Assembly: GCA_005880175.1 (NCBI GenBank)
Contig: VBJR01000043.1
Coordinates: 1-13,936 of the forward strand
Direction of reading: 5' to 3'
DNA: 13,936 bases
From: Chloroflexota bacterium
GTDB taxonomy: Bacteria > Chloroflexota > Dormibacteria > Dormibacterales > Dormibacteraceae
Shown: one piece after another, positions 13,872 through 13,936 of the stretch
Layout of the letters: each line of letters begins with the position of its first letter
How positions within the stretch are numbered: position 1 is the first letter of the stretch
Made by a program: the position numbers and the translations under genes
Notes under the pieces: generated by a model
Database searches by the model: none
Seen by the model: the letters and a program-made list of their open reading frames with translations, nothing else
Told to the model about the DNA's origin: nothing

Positions 13872-13885
13872 GCTGCCATGGCAGC
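13872..13885. repeat. perfect 14-bp palindrome near right edge
   Basis: GCTGCCATGGCAGC is self-complementary with no loop. It lies about 100 bp upstream of the STAND start codon and beyond it I see no supported gene up to base 13936. An ATG at 13896 opens a frame to the edge, but too little is visible to call it. The palindrome could be an operator for either direction, or chance in GC-rich DNA. Confidence 0.3.
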
Positions 13886-13936
13886 CGCGGAGAGCATGGC
13901 GGGCACCACGGCCCGGAGGATCCCTTTCCCCCCTTG

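Noticed and set aside
13896..13936. Start of a plus-strand gene at ATG 13896
   Set aside because: Only 13 codons are visible, ribosome-binding evidence is weak and no family can be recognised.

Overview
The window is very GC-rich DNA with strong G/C at third codon positions, several GTG starts, tightly packed genes, and candidate leaderless promoters that carry a TANNNT -10 box right next to the start codon. Its families fit a soil-type, secondary-metabolite-producing actinomycete: a MoxR/DUF58/VWA operon, a stand-alone LigD-type polymerase, an XRE-STAND-TPR regulator and many drug exporters. Placement near Streptosporangiales is an inference from general impression, not from a marker gene. 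There are no rRNA or tRNA genes, CRISPR arrays, transposases or phage genes.

Left part (1-2944, + strand): the 3' portion of a MoxR-type AAA+ ATPase gene, then a DUF58 protein and a membrane-anchored von Willebrand A protein, all with overlapping stops and starts. This is one operon, comparable to Rv1479-Rv1481 of Mycobacterium tuberculosis. The VWA gene collides tail to tail with a GNAT acetyltransferase gene (- strand) and overlaps it by 32 bp.

Middle part (2913-8024): a run of small-molecule-handling genes. They are the GNAT acetyltransferase, a divergent GyrI-like ligand-binding protein (+), a DHA2-type 14-helix exporter (-), and a compact - strand set reading MFS exporter, AraC-type regulator, VOC (glyoxalase-fold) protein with gaps of 9 and 10 bp. 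Two strong hairpins (4343-4415 and 5936-5968) mark transcription boundaries. The AraC-type regulator seems to lack about 21 residues, the linker helix and the start of its second helix-turn-helix, without loss of frame.

Right part (8061-13936): a DUF2461 gene, a methyltransferase gene with a CheR_N-like N-terminus that is broken by a frame-shifting deletion, and a stand-alone LigD-like polymerase/primase gene, all on +. Facing them on - is a YCII-family gene with a near-consensus leaderless promoter embedded in an imperfect palindrome. Last is a 913-residue XRE-STAND-TPR protein with nine TPR-like units in an exact 40-residue register. Its upstream region holds a good Shine-Dalgarno sequence and an inverted repeat over a possible -10 box. 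The remaining bases to the right edge contain a perfect 14-bp palindrome but no gene I can support.

I see no clear new multi-gene system. The most unusual signals are the two internal deletions (AraC-type regulator and methyltransferase), the palindrome over the YCII promoter, and the very regular TPR array.
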